DNA of 64,000 nt from Pseudomonas marginalis. GTDB taxonomy: Bacteria > Pseudomonadota > Gammaproteobacteria > Pseudomonadales > Pseudomonadaceae. A program made the position numbers and the translations under genes. The stretch spans positions 186,001 through 250,000 of the forward strand of contig NZ_VTFG01000003.1 of the NCBI RefSeq assembly GCF_008692035.1, given 5' to 3'. A model generated the notes under the pieces. That model ran no database searches. It was not told where the DNA came from and saw only the letters and a program-made list of their open reading frames with translations. Of the stretch, positions 1 through 9,000 are shown piece after piece. The first letter of the stretch is position 1; the number at the start of each line of letters is the position of its first letter.

Positions 1-1
1 G

Positions 2-1393
2 CTCGACAATGCCCAGAGCAACCCCAGCAATATGCACGTGGTGTACCTGCGCAACGCCCAGGCCGCCAAGCTGGCCCAGTCGCTACGCGGGCTGCTCACC
101 GGCGAGAGCGATTCCGGGGTGAGCGACGATGGGCGTGGCAAGCTCAGCGCCATGGGCGGCAATGGCAATAGCAGCCAGGGCACGAGTAATGCCCAGAACA
201 GCAGCGGCACGCCCACCGGCAGTGGCGTGCAGTCGGGCTACGGGCAAGCCACCGGTTCCAGCACCAGCACCAGCAGCGGCAATACCGCCAACGAGCAGGA
301 CACCGCGTTCAGCGCCGGCGGGGTGACCATCCAGGCCGACGCCACCACCAACACCCTGCTGATCTCCGCGCCGGACCCGTTGTACCGCAACCTGCGGGAA
401 GTGATCGACATGCTCGACCAGCGCCGCGCCCAGGTGGTGATCGAAAGCCTGATCGTGGAAGTGGGCGAGGACGATGCCACCGAGTTCGGTGTGCAATGGC
501 AGGCCGGCAACCTGGCGGGCAAAGGTGGCTTCGGTGGCGTTAACCTGGGTGGCAGCGGTGTCGTGGGCACGCCCGCCAGCCCCACCAGCATCGACGTACT
601 GCCCAAGGGCCTGAATATCGGCGTGGTCAACGGCACCGTGGATATTCCGGGGATCGGCAAGGTGCTCGACCTCAAGGTCCTGGCCCGTGCCTTGAAGAGC
701 AAGGGCGGCACCAACGTGCTGTCCACGCCGAACCTGCTGACCCTGGACAACGAAGCGGCGAGCATTTTCGTCGGGCAGACCATTCCATTCGTCACCGGCA
801 GTTATGTGACCGGTGGCGGCGGTACCAGCAATAACCCGTTCCAGACCGTGCAGCGCGAAGAGGTGGGGCTCAAGCTGAATGTACGCCCGCAGATCTCCGA
901 GGGCGGCACGGTGAAGCTGGATATCTACCAGGAGGTCAGCACCGTGGACACACGGGCATCGGTGTCGGCGGGCACGGTGACCAACAAGCGCGCGATCGAT
1001 ACCAGCATCCTGTTGGACGATGGGCAGATCATGGTGCTGGGCGGGCTGTTGCAGGACGGCTACAGCCAGAGCAACGACGCGGTGCCGTGGCTCTCGGATA
1101 TTCCGGGGTTGGGGGCGTTGTTTCGCAACGAGAAGCGCAGTGTGAGCAAGACCAACCTGATGGTGTTTTTGCGGCCCTACATCATTCGCGATAGTGGCGC
1201 GGGGCGCAGCATTACCTTGAACCGCTATGAATTCATGCGTCGTGCCCAGGGTGGGTTGCAACCCGAGCACAGCTGGGCGATGCCGGATGTGCAGGCGCCG
1301 CAATTGCCGTCGGTGGAGAAGGCGATTCCGGGCGGGCAGCAGCAGGGGCCGAGGGCGGTCATTCGCGCGGTGCCTGTAGGTGCACGACCATGA
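2..1393 (+). CDS. gspD: Type II secretion secretin GspD (HxcQ-like), 5' partial
   Basis: Outer-membrane secretin of a type II secretion system; it forms the channel through which folded periplasmic exoproteins leave. The frame is open to the left edge, so only the C-terminal part (463 codons) is visible. It begins in an N-domain (NMHVVYLRNAQAAKLAQ). A long Gly/Ser/Thr linker follows, then the last N-domain with the RRAQVVIESLIVEVG signature. The secretin core carries VGLKLNVRPQISEGG and the terminal ILLDDGQIMVLGGL and VPWLSDIPGLGALF motifs. A DING exoprotein gene lies downstream of gspF, as in the Hxc system of P. aeruginosa, so I read this as HxcQ-like. That subtype is inferred from context. 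The N-terminal signal or lipoprotein box is outside the window. A REPIN separates it from gspE. Confidence 0.92.
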   Translation, partial: LDNAQSNPSNMHVVYLRNAQAAKLAQSLRGLLTGESDSGVSDDGRGKLSAMGGNGNSSQGTSNAQNSSGTPTGSGVQSGYGQATGSSTSTSSGNTANEQDTAFSAGGVTIQADATTNTLLISAPDPLYRNLREVIDMLDQRRAQVVIESLIVEVGEDDATEFGVQWQAGNLAGKGGFGGVNLGGSGVVGTPASPTSIDVLPKGLNIGVVNGTVDIPGIGKVLDLKVLARALKSKGGTNVLSTPNLLTLDNEAASIFVGQTIPFVTGSYVTGGGGTSNNPFQTVQREEVGLKLNVRPQISEGGTVKLDIYQEVSTVDTRASVSAGTVTNKRAIDTSILLDDGQIMVLGGLLQDGYSQSNDAVPWLSDIPGLGALFRNEKRSVSKTNLMVFLRPYIIRDSGAGRSITLNRYEFMRRAQGGLQPEHSWAMPDVQAPQLPSVEKAIPGGQQQGPRAVIRAVPVGARP

Positions 1394-1411
1394 GCCTGCT
1401 GTACGCAGGAC

Positions 1412-1523
1412 CAAATGTGGGAGGGGCGGTGCGACGATTCGACTTGCCCCCGATGAGGGTGTGTCAGCCACAGATGTACAACCTGACCCACCGCTATCGG
1501 GGGCAAGCCCCCTCCCACATTTG
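1412..1523. repeat. REPIN-type REP doublet between gspD and gspE
   Basis: Two REP arms in inverted orientation: CAAATGTGGGAGGGG at the left end and CCCCTCCCACATTTG at the right end, perfect complements. Each has an inner GCTTGCCCCCGAT-like part. The unit is about 112 bp and fills most of the 157-bp gap between gspD and gspE. A near-identical unit lies at 4197-4305. The arm matches the commonest REP class of P. fluorescens-group genomes (family knowledge). Confidence 0.85.
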
Positions 1524-1550
1524 CACTGTGTATTCCTGTGGGAGAGGGGT

Positions 1551-2969
1551 ATGAGCCTGTTGCCTTACGCCTGGGCCAAATCCCAACGCATCCTCCTGCG
1601 TCCCGGCGACGACGGCATGCTGCTGACCGTCTGCCCCTCCACCCCCGGTTGGTCGATCAGCGAAGTACGGCGCCAGTTCGGCCAGGCCCACCTCGAGCAG
1701 GTACGCGACGACGAACTCGACGGCCTCCTCGCCAGTGCTTATGCCGATACGGGCAGCGCCGCCGCTGTGGTGGGTGCGGCGGAAAACGAGGTCGACCTCG
1801 ACCGCCTGATGCAGGACATGCCCGAGATCACCGACCTGCTCGACACCCAGGACGGCGCGCCGGTGATCCGCATGATCAACGCCTTGCTCACCCAGGCGGC
1901 GCGGGACGAGGCCAGTGATATCCATATCGAGCCCTATGAAACCCACTCCGTGGTGCGCTACCGCGTCGACGGCACGTTGCGGGATGTGGTGTCGCCGCGC
2001 AAGGCGCTGCATGGTGCGCTGGTGTCGCGGATCAAGATCATGGCCCAGCTCGACATCGCCGAAAAACGCCTGCCCCAGGACGGTCGTATCGCCTTGCGCG
2101 TGGCCGGGCGGCCGATTGATATTCGTGTGTCGACCGTGCCCACCGGGCATGGCGAACGGGTGGTGATGCGCTTGCTCGACAAGCAGGCCGGGCGGCTGCA
2201 ACTGGAGACCCTGGGCATGGAGCCGCAGCTGCTGGCGCGCCTCGACACCTTGATCCGCCAGCCCCATGGCATCGTGCTGGTCACCGGGCCTACGGGCAGC
2301 GGCAAGACCACCAGCCTGTACGCCGCGCTGGCGCGGCTGGATGCGAGCACCAGCAATATCCTCACCGTGGAGGACCCGGTGGAATACGACCTGCCGGGCA
2401 TCAGCCAGATCCAGGTCAACGCCAAGATCGATATGACTTTCGGCCTGGCCCTGCGGGCGATCCTGCGCCAGGACCCGGACATCATCATGATCGGTGAAAT
2501 CCGCGACCTGGAGACCGCGCAAATCGCGGTGCAGGCCTCGCTCACCGGGCACCTGGTGCTGGCGACCCTGCACACCAACGATGCGGTGTCGGCGGTCAAC
2601 CGCCTGATCGACATGGGCGTCGAGCCGTTCCTGCTGGCCTCGTCACTGCTGGGGGTCTTGGCGCAACGCCTGGTCCGCCGCCTGTGCCCGCATTGCAAGC
2701 AGGAAGACCCGGCCGCGCCCGGCACCTGGCGCCCGGTGGGCTGCGCGCAGTGCAACCAGATCGGCTACAGCGGGCGTACCGGTATCCATGAATTGTTTTG
2801 CGTCGACGACGAGGTGCGCAGCCTGATCCACCAGGGCGCCGGCGAGCAGGATCTGCGCGTGGCGGCACGCCGTGCGGGGATGTTCAGCATGCGTGAAGAC
2901 GGCGAGCGCTGGGTGCGCAGCGGCGCCACCGCGCCGGAAGAAATCCTGCGCGTGACACGGGACGCCTGA
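1551..2969 (+). CDS. gspE: Type II secretion ATPase GspE (HxcR-like)
   Basis: Cytoplasmic hexameric ATPase that powers pseudopilus assembly. At 472 residues it is typical for GspE/PulE. Visible motifs: Walker A TGPTGSGKTT near residue 245, Walker B/Asp box DPDIIMIGEIRD near 309, the His box TLHTNDA, and a zinc tetracysteine made of CPHC (about 379) and CAQC (about 400). The frame is open upstream to 1380. I chose ATG 1551 because GGAGAGG precedes it and the protein then starts MSLLPYAWAKSQR, a normal GspE N-terminus. Its stop overlaps the gspF start (TGATG), so the two are translationally coupled. Confidence 0.93.
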   Translation: MSLLPYAWAKSQRILLRPGDDGMLLTVCPSTPGWSISEVRRQFGQAHLEQVRDDELDGLLASAYADTGSAAAVVGAAENEVDLDRLMQDMPEITDLLDTQDGAPVIRMINALLTQAARDEASDIHIEPYETHSVVRYRVDGTLRDVVSPRKALHGALVSRIKIMAQLDIAEKRLPQDGRIALRVAGRPIDIRVSTVPTGHGERVVMRLLDKQAGRLQLETLGMEPQLLARLDTLIRQPHGIVLVTGPTGSGKTTSLYAALARLDASTSNILTVEDPVEYDLPGISQIQVNAKIDMTFGLALRAILRQDPDIIMIGEIRDLETAQIAVQASLTGHLVLATLHTNDAVSAVNRLIDMGVEPFLLASSLLGVLAQRLVRRLCPHCKQEDPAAPGTWRPVGCAQCNQIGYSGRTGIHELFCVDDEVRSLIHQGAGEQDLRVAARRAGMFSMREDGERWVRSGATAPEEILRVTRDA

Positions 2970-4180
2970 TGAATCGCTACCGCTATGAAGCCGCCGATGC
3001 CAGCGGCAAAGTCGAGGCCGGGCACCTGGAGGCCGACAGCCAGAGCGGGGCGTTTGCCGTGTTGCGCAGCCGTGGCCTGACCGCGCTGCTGGTGCAGGTC
3101 GAGGGCGGCCAGCAAAGCGCCGCCGGCAGCAGCCTGTTCAGCGCCAAGCTGTCGGATAACGACCTGGCCTGGGCCACGCGGCAACTGGCGAGCCTGCTCG
3201 GCGCCAGCCTGCCCCTGGAGGCGGCATTAAGCGCCACGGTGGAACAGGCGGAGAAAAAACACATCGCCCAGACCCTGGCCGCCGTGCGTGCCGATATACG
3301 CGGCGGCATGCGTCTGGCGGATGCGCTGGCGGCGCGGCCACGGGACTTTCCGTCGATCTACCGCGCACTGATCGCGGCGGGGGAGGAGTCCGGCGACCTG
3401 GCCCAGGTGATGGAACGCCTGGCCGACTACATCGAGGAGCGCAACAACCTGCGCGGCAAGATCCTCACCGCGTTTATCTACCCCGGTGTGGTCGGGCTGG
3501 TGTCCATCGGTATCGTGATTTTTTTGCTCAGCTACGTGGTGCCCCAGGTGGTCAGCGCGTTTTCCCAGGCGCGCCAGGATCTGCCCGGGCTGACATTGGC
3601 GATGCTCAACGCCAGCGACTTTATCCGCGCGTGGGGCTGGCTGTGTTTCGGCGGGATTGTCGGTGGGTTCTGGGGCTGGCGCCTGTACCTGCGCAACCCG
3701 GTGGCGCGCTTGAACTGGCACAGCCGCGTGCTGCGCCTGCCGCTGATCGGGCGTTTTGTGCTGGGCCTGAACACCGCGCGCTTTGCCTCGACCCTGGCGA
3801 TCCTCGGCGGTGCCGGCGTGCCGCTGTTACGTGCGCTGGAAGCGGCGCGGCAAACCCTGTCCAACGAGCGCCTGAGCCAGTGCGTCAACGATGCCACGGC
3901 CAAGGTGCGTGAGGGCGTCAACCTGGCCCCGGCACTGGCGGTGGAAAAAGTCTTCCCGCCGGTGCTGATCCACCTGATCGCCAGCGGCGAAAAAACCGGC
4001 TCGCTGCCACCGATGCTGGAGCGGGCGGCGCAGACCTTGTCGCGAGATATCGAACGGCGGGCCATGGGCATGACCGCGTTGCTGGAGCCACTGATGATCG
4101 TGGTGATGGGCGCGGTGGTGCTGGTGATCGTGATGGCGGTGCTGTTGCCGATCATCGAGATCAACCAACTCGTTACCTGA
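2969..4180 (+). CDS. gspF: Type II secretion inner-membrane platform protein GspF (HxcS-like)
   Basis: Polytopic inner-membrane platform protein that links the GspE ATPase to pseudopilin assembly. It has 403 residues, the usual family length, with two GspF cytoplasmic domains. The first contains LASLLGASLPLEAALSA and the second SGEKTGSLPPMLERAA. Transmembrane segments lie around residues 170-195 and 220-240 and at the C-terminus (LMIVVMGAVVLVIVMAVLLP). The start overlaps the gspE stop. No further gsp gene follows, so the pseudopilins and the L/M proteins must lie upstream of this window or elsewhere. Confidence 0.93.
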   Translation: MNRYRYEAADASGKVEAGHLEADSQSGAFAVLRSRGLTALLVQVEGGQQSAAGSSLFSAKLSDNDLAWATRQLASLLGASLPLEAALSATVEQAEKKHIAQTLAAVRADIRGGMRLADALAARPRDFPSIYRALIAAGEESGDLAQVMERLADYIEERNNLRGKILTAFIYPGVVGLVSIGIVIFLLSYVVPQVVSAFSQARQDLPGLTLAMLNASDFIRAWGWLCFGGIVGGFWGWRLYLRNPVARLNWHSRVLRLPLIGRFVLGLNTARFASTLAILGGAGVPLLRALEAARQTLSNERLSQCVNDATAKVREGVNLAPALAVEKVFPPVLIHLIASGEKTGSLPPMLERAAQTLSRDIERRAMGMTALLEPLMIVVMGAVVLVIVMAVLLPIIEINQLVT

Positions 4181-4196
4181 ATGCATGCGGTTAAAA

Positions 4197-4305
4197 AATG
4201 TGGGAGGGGCGGTGCGATGATTCGACTTGCTCCCGATAGCGGTGGGTCAGTCACCTCAGTTGTTGCTGACATACCGCAATCGGGGGCAAGCCCCCTCCCA
4301 CATTG
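4197..4305. repeat. REPIN-type REP doublet downstream of gspF
   Basis: Inverted pair of REP arms: AATGTGGGAGGGGCGGTGCG at the left and GGGGGCAAGCCCCCTCCCA at the right. It has the same layout as 1412-1523 but a different central spacer. It sits at the head of the 489-bp gap between gspF and the DING gene. In the rest of that gap (4306-4669) I see only an AT-rich tract at about 4488-4530 and an isolated CTGTCAT (4532-4538) that could be half a Pho box. Confidence 0.85.
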
Positions 4306-4669
4306 AACCCTGTCTGTTCAGTTGATTTGGGGCAGGCCGATATCGCCGGCTCCCAACCTCGGGTTCCTCATTCCGTCACATCCAGGCCCTGCGCCACAGC
4401 CCGCGCCGCCTTGGCGAAACCCACGCTGAAACCTCGCTGTCACCTGCCGCCAAACCGCTCAAAACCATGACCAAAACACCCGAGAATCTTTTTAAAAATC
4501 AAGCCCTTCCTCCCGAGGTTTTTTCCTTTTGCTGTCATCGGAAACTGCGAAATTTCCTACCCATGGCCTCACCCCTCGCCACCCCCGAGACACGGCCTGG
4601 GACCGAAGCCATGGCGTCATGCAAGAGCCATCTACCCCAACGTACAAACACGACGAAAGGAGATTCTTC

Positions 4670-5854
4670 ATGTTTAAGCGCAACGTTCTCGCGGTATCCA
4701 TGACCCTCGCTGCACTGTGCTCGGCACAGGCTGCAATGGCTGACATCAACGGCGGCGGTGCCACCCTGCCACAAGCGCTGTACCAGACCTCCGGCGTGTT
4801 GACGGCCGGTTTCGCCCAGTACATCGGTGTCGGCAGCGGCAACGGCAAGGCAGCCTTCCTGAACAACGACTACACCAAGTTCCAGGCGGGCGTGACGAAC
4901 AAGAACGTGCACTGGGCCGGCAGCGACTCCAAGCTGAGCGCCACTGAGTTGTCGACCTACGCCTCTGCCAAGCAACCGACCTGGGGCAAGTTGATCCAGG
5001 TGCCATCGGTGGGGACTTCGGTTGCCATTCCTTTCAATAAAAGCGGTTCCGCCGCTGTAGACCTGAGCGTTCAAGAGTTGTGCGGCGTGTTCTCGGGCCG
5101 TATCAATACCTGGGACGGGATTACCGGTTCTGGCCGTACCGGTCCGATCGTTGTGGTTTATCGCAGCGAAAGCAGTGGTACCACTGAGCTGTTCACCCGT
5201 TTCCTCAATGCCAAGTGCAACGCAGAAACAGGCAACTTCGCCGTCACCACCACCTTCGGCACCAGCTTCTCCGGCGGCTTGCCTGCCGGCGCCGTTGCTG
5301 CTACTGGCAGCCAAGGCGTAATGACTGCCCTGGCCGCCGGCGATGGCCGCATCACCTACATGAGCCCGGACTTCGCCGCCCCGACATTGGCCGGCCTGGA
5401 CGACGCCACCAAAGTGGCTCGCGTGGGCAAAAACGTCGCCACCAACACCCAGGGCGTTTCGCCTGCCGCCGCCAACGTGTCTGCCGCCATCGGCGCAGTA
5501 CCGGTACCGGCTGCCGCTGATCGTTCCAACCCGGACGCCTGGGTTCCAGTCTTCGGTCCGGACAACACCGCCGGTGTACAGCCTTACCCAACCTCGGGCT
5601 ACCCGATCCTGGGCTTTACCAACCTGATCTTCAGCCAGTGCTACGCCGACGCGACCCAGACCAGCCAAGTGCGTGATTTCTTCACCAAGCACTACGGCGC
5701 CTCCAACAACAACGATGCAGCCATCACCGCCAACGCTTTCGTTCCGCTGCCAACCGCCTGGAAAGCCACCGTTCGCGCCAGCTTCCTGACCGCGAGCAAC
5801 GCCCTGAGCATCGGCAACACCAACGTCTGCAACGGTATCGGTCGTCCGCTGTAA
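4670..5854 (+). CDS. DING/PstS-like phosphate-binding exoprotein
   Basis: Secreted phosphate-binding protein of the DING family (PstS superfamily; the P. aeruginosa LapA/LapB alkaline phosphatases are relatives). The precursor is 394 residues. A Sec signal peptide of about 24 residues ends AAMA, and the mature protein begins with the diagnostic DINGGGATLPQALYQ. PstS-like features follow: YIGVGSGNGK, WAGSDSKLS, and the phosphate-loop-like SESSGTTELFTRFL. ATG 4670 follows AAGGAG at good spacing; the longer open frame upstream has no such site. Its place after gspDEF suggests it is the cargo of this T2SS, as in the Hxc system. Whether it also has phosphatase activity cannot be read from the sequence. 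Expression is probably induced by phosphate limitation (inference). Confidence 0.9.
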   Translation: MFKRNVLAVSMTLAALCSAQAAMADINGGGATLPQALYQTSGVLTAGFAQYIGVGSGNGKAAFLNNDYTKFQAGVTNKNVHWAGSDSKLSATELSTYASAKQPTWGKLIQVPSVGTSVAIPFNKSGSAAVDLSVQELCGVFSGRINTWDGITGSGRTGPIVVVYRSESSGTTELFTRFLNAKCNAETGNFAVTTTFGTSFSGGLPAGAVAATGSQGVMTALAAGDGRITYMSPDFAAPTLAGLDDATKVARVGKNVATNTQGVSPAAANVSAAIGAVPVPAAADRSNPDAWVPVFGPDNTAGVQPYPTSGYPILGFTNLIFSQCYADATQTSQVRDFFTKHYGASNNNDAAITANAFVPLPTAWKATVRASFLTASNALSIGNTNVCNGIGRPL

Positions 5855-5883
5855 CCCTCGCTTTCAACGATCTGCACGACCTG

Positions 5884-5915
5884 ATCAGCAACGGCCTGTG
5901 CCGTTGCTGATTTTT
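5884..5915 (+). terminator. Rho-independent terminator after the DING gene
   Basis: Perfect 12-bp stem ATCAGCAACGGC / GCCGTTGCTGAT with a CTGT loop, followed by a T5 run, 30 bp after the stop codon. It separates the DING gene from the TpsA gene, so tpsA should have its own promoter in 5916-6059. Confidence 0.9.
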
Positions 5916-6059
5916 GCGTTTGTGCGGTTTTTCGAGCCGTTAACAGCCCTCTATGAACTTTGCGTGACAGAAGTTCAGTCCCGTCCCTCGCCAACCGCCT
6001 AACCCTCATACGTGAGCCTGTCTTGCTCCCTGCGTGATAACAAAGAAGGAAGATCCCCG

Positions 6060-9000
6060 ATGGTCCGCTGCAAATCGCCGGTTAACCTGAAAGCCCAAGA
6101 AACTGTGCTGCGCCTCAAGCCCCTGGCCCAGGCCATCGCCTTGTTGATGGTGGCGGGCAATGCCCATGCGGCCACGGCGTTCAGTTCCAGCTGGTTTGCC
6201 GATAAAGGTGCGACCCAGGCGGCGACGGCGGCGCGGATCAGTGCCGGGCAGGTGCAGGGGATTCCTTCGCTGAACCAGCAGGCGCGGGTCAACCAGCAGT
6301 TGGCGCGTTCCATCAGCACTTTGAACACCAGTGTGGCGGCGATTGCCGCGCAGCAGGCGGCGCAGGCCGCCGGGCGCCAGGCTGCGTTCGGCCAGGTCTC
6401 GACCATTCCCGATGGCCTGGGCAAGGGTGGCCTGCAGGTGGATAACAGCCTGACCCAGGGTTGGACCAACGCCAAGGGCCCGGTGCAGACCCAGGCCGGC
6501 GGCAAGACCACGGTGACCATCGAACAGACCGCCGACAAGGCCATCCTCAATTGGGAAACCTTCAACGTCGGGCGCAACACCAGCGTCGACTTCCAGCAGC
6601 AGTCGAGCTGGGCCGTGCTCAACCGCGTCAACGACCCGAATGCGCGCCCGAGCGAAATCCAGGGCCAGATCAACGGCGCCGGTACGGTGATGATCGTGAA
6701 CCGCAACGGCGTGGTGTTCAGTGGCACCAGCCAGGTCAACGTGCGCAATCTGGTGGCGGCGGCGGCGAACATCACCGATGAGCAGTTCACCCAGCGCGGT
6801 ATCTACGTGGACGCCACCGGCACCCAGCCGACCTTCACTGACGCGGCCGGCAAGGTCGAGGTGCAGCGCGGCGCATTGATCCAGACCCACAACCCCGCCA
6901 CCTCCACCGACGCCGGCGGCTATGCCTTGCTGCTGGGCTCGGAAGTGGAAAACGCCGGTACCCTCACTACCGCCAAGGGCCAGACCACCCTGGCCGCCGG
7001 CGACAGCTTTTACATCCGCAAGGGTGTCGGCACCACCGGCAATGACCGCTCCACCACCCGTGGCAATGAAGTGGCCACCAGCCTCAAGGCCGGCAGCAGC
7101 GCAGGCAAGGTCAGCAACACGGGCCTGATCATGGCGTCCACCGGTGACATCACCCTGACCGGGCACCAGGTGCAGCAAAATGGCGTGGCCTTGGCCAGCA
7201 CGTCAGTGGACGCCCGTGGCACCATCCATTTGCTAAATTCCGCTACCGACACCACCAGCAGCGTGATCCTGGGGGAGGGCAGCACCACCGCGATCCTGCT
7301 CGACAGCAGCGGCAGCACCGCGCTCAACGGCCAGAAGGACAACGGCCTGATCAAGCTCGACGGCACGCCCGCCAACCTGATCACCGGCCAGTTCAACAAC
7401 CTCAGCGCCGTGGCCGACCGCACCGACCAATCACGCATCGAGATCGTCAGCGGCGGCACCGTGGACTTCCAGAAAGGCTCGATCACCCTGGCTACCGGTG
7501 GGCAGGTCGCGGTCAGTGCCACCGGGCGCAGCCTGGTACGCGACGGGGCGATGATCGATGTCTCCGGGGCGGTCGGTGTCAAGGTGTCGATGGAATCCAA
7601 CAACATCAAGATCAACGTACAGGGCAACGAGCAGCGCGACGCACCGGTCAACCGTGACGATGGGCAGTTGATCAATAACGATGTGTGGGTCGACCTGCGC
7701 GAGCTGGTGTTTGTGCCCGCAGGCACCAACGGCTATGCGACGGATCGCTGGTACACCGCTGGCGGCTTGCTGGAAGTGGGCGGCTACCTGGGCACCCAAG
7801 GCCACTCGGTGGGTGAGTGGATGGCCCAGGGCGGTACCGTGACGTTTACCGGCAAGGACGTGGTGACCCAGAAGGACGCGCAGATCAACCTGTCGGGCGG
7901 CACCGTGGATGTGCAGGCCGGGTATATCCGGCAGACCTGGCTCAAGGGCCCGGACGGGCGCCTGTATGAACTGTCCAACGCGCCGGGCGACATTCTCTAT
8001 TCCGGGTTCTACAAGGGGTATGAAGACACCAGCAAGCGCTGGGGCCAGACCGAGTACTACTACAACCCGATGATCGCCAAGCAGCGTCGTTATGAGAGCG
8101 GTTACACGGTGGGCCGCGATGCCGGCAAGCTGGTGATCGGTACCACCAGCGCGGTGCTCGAGGGCCAGGTGATCAGTGACGTGTTCCAGGGCGATCGCCA
8201 GACCCAGGCGCCGAACATCAACCTCGACGGTTACCAGCAGTCGCAGAAGGCCATGGCCCAGCGCGCGCAATTGGTCATTGGCGGCTACACGCCTATCTAC
8301 AACAAGACCACCGGCACCCTGCGCTATGCCTTGGGCGCAAACGCGGACGAGGTATTGATCGAGGGCGGTACGCAAAAAATCGCCGATGGCCTGGACCTCA
8401 CCACCGCGCTGCCCGCGGACCGCCAGGGCAAGATGGTACTCGACAGCGACCAGCTCAATGGCTATCAGTTGGGCGCGATCAAGGTCGCGGCCAAGCAGCA
8501 GGTCACCGTCAACGGAGCGCTCAAGGTGGCCGATGGCGGCGATATCACCCTGTTCGGGCCAAGGGTCGACATCAACGCCAACCTCACGGCCCACGGCGGC
8601 AGCCTCAACGCGGGAAATATCCTCAGCCAGGTCGACCCGCTTAAAGGCGGTGCGGTAGGCGACAGTATCCTCAACGGCGGCGGCACGCTGAACGTGGCCA
8701 GCGGGGTCACGCTGGATGCCACCGGGCGCTGGAACAATCTGCTGCTGGATCCGGCCAACAGCAGCGGCTTGGCCTATGTGAACGGCGGCAAGGTGTCGCT
8801 GCGCAGCACTGGTGGTGTGAACCTGGCGGCCGGCAGCGTGGTGGACACCTCCTCCGGTGGCACCCTCGGCTTGGATGGCAAGCTCAACGGTGGCAAGGGC
8901 GGCGACGTGACCTTGGCGTCTCTCGGTACCCTGGGTTTGGACGGCGAGATTCGCGGTTATGGCGTGAGCGGTGGCGGCACCCTGGCGTTGCAGGCGCGCA

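Noticed and set aside
4532..4551. Possible Pho box upstream of the DING gene (CTGTCAT then CTGCGAA)
   Set aside because: Only one half-site is good; the second matches poorly and the spacing is 13 rather than 11 bp. Pho control is likely by analogy but not shown by this site.
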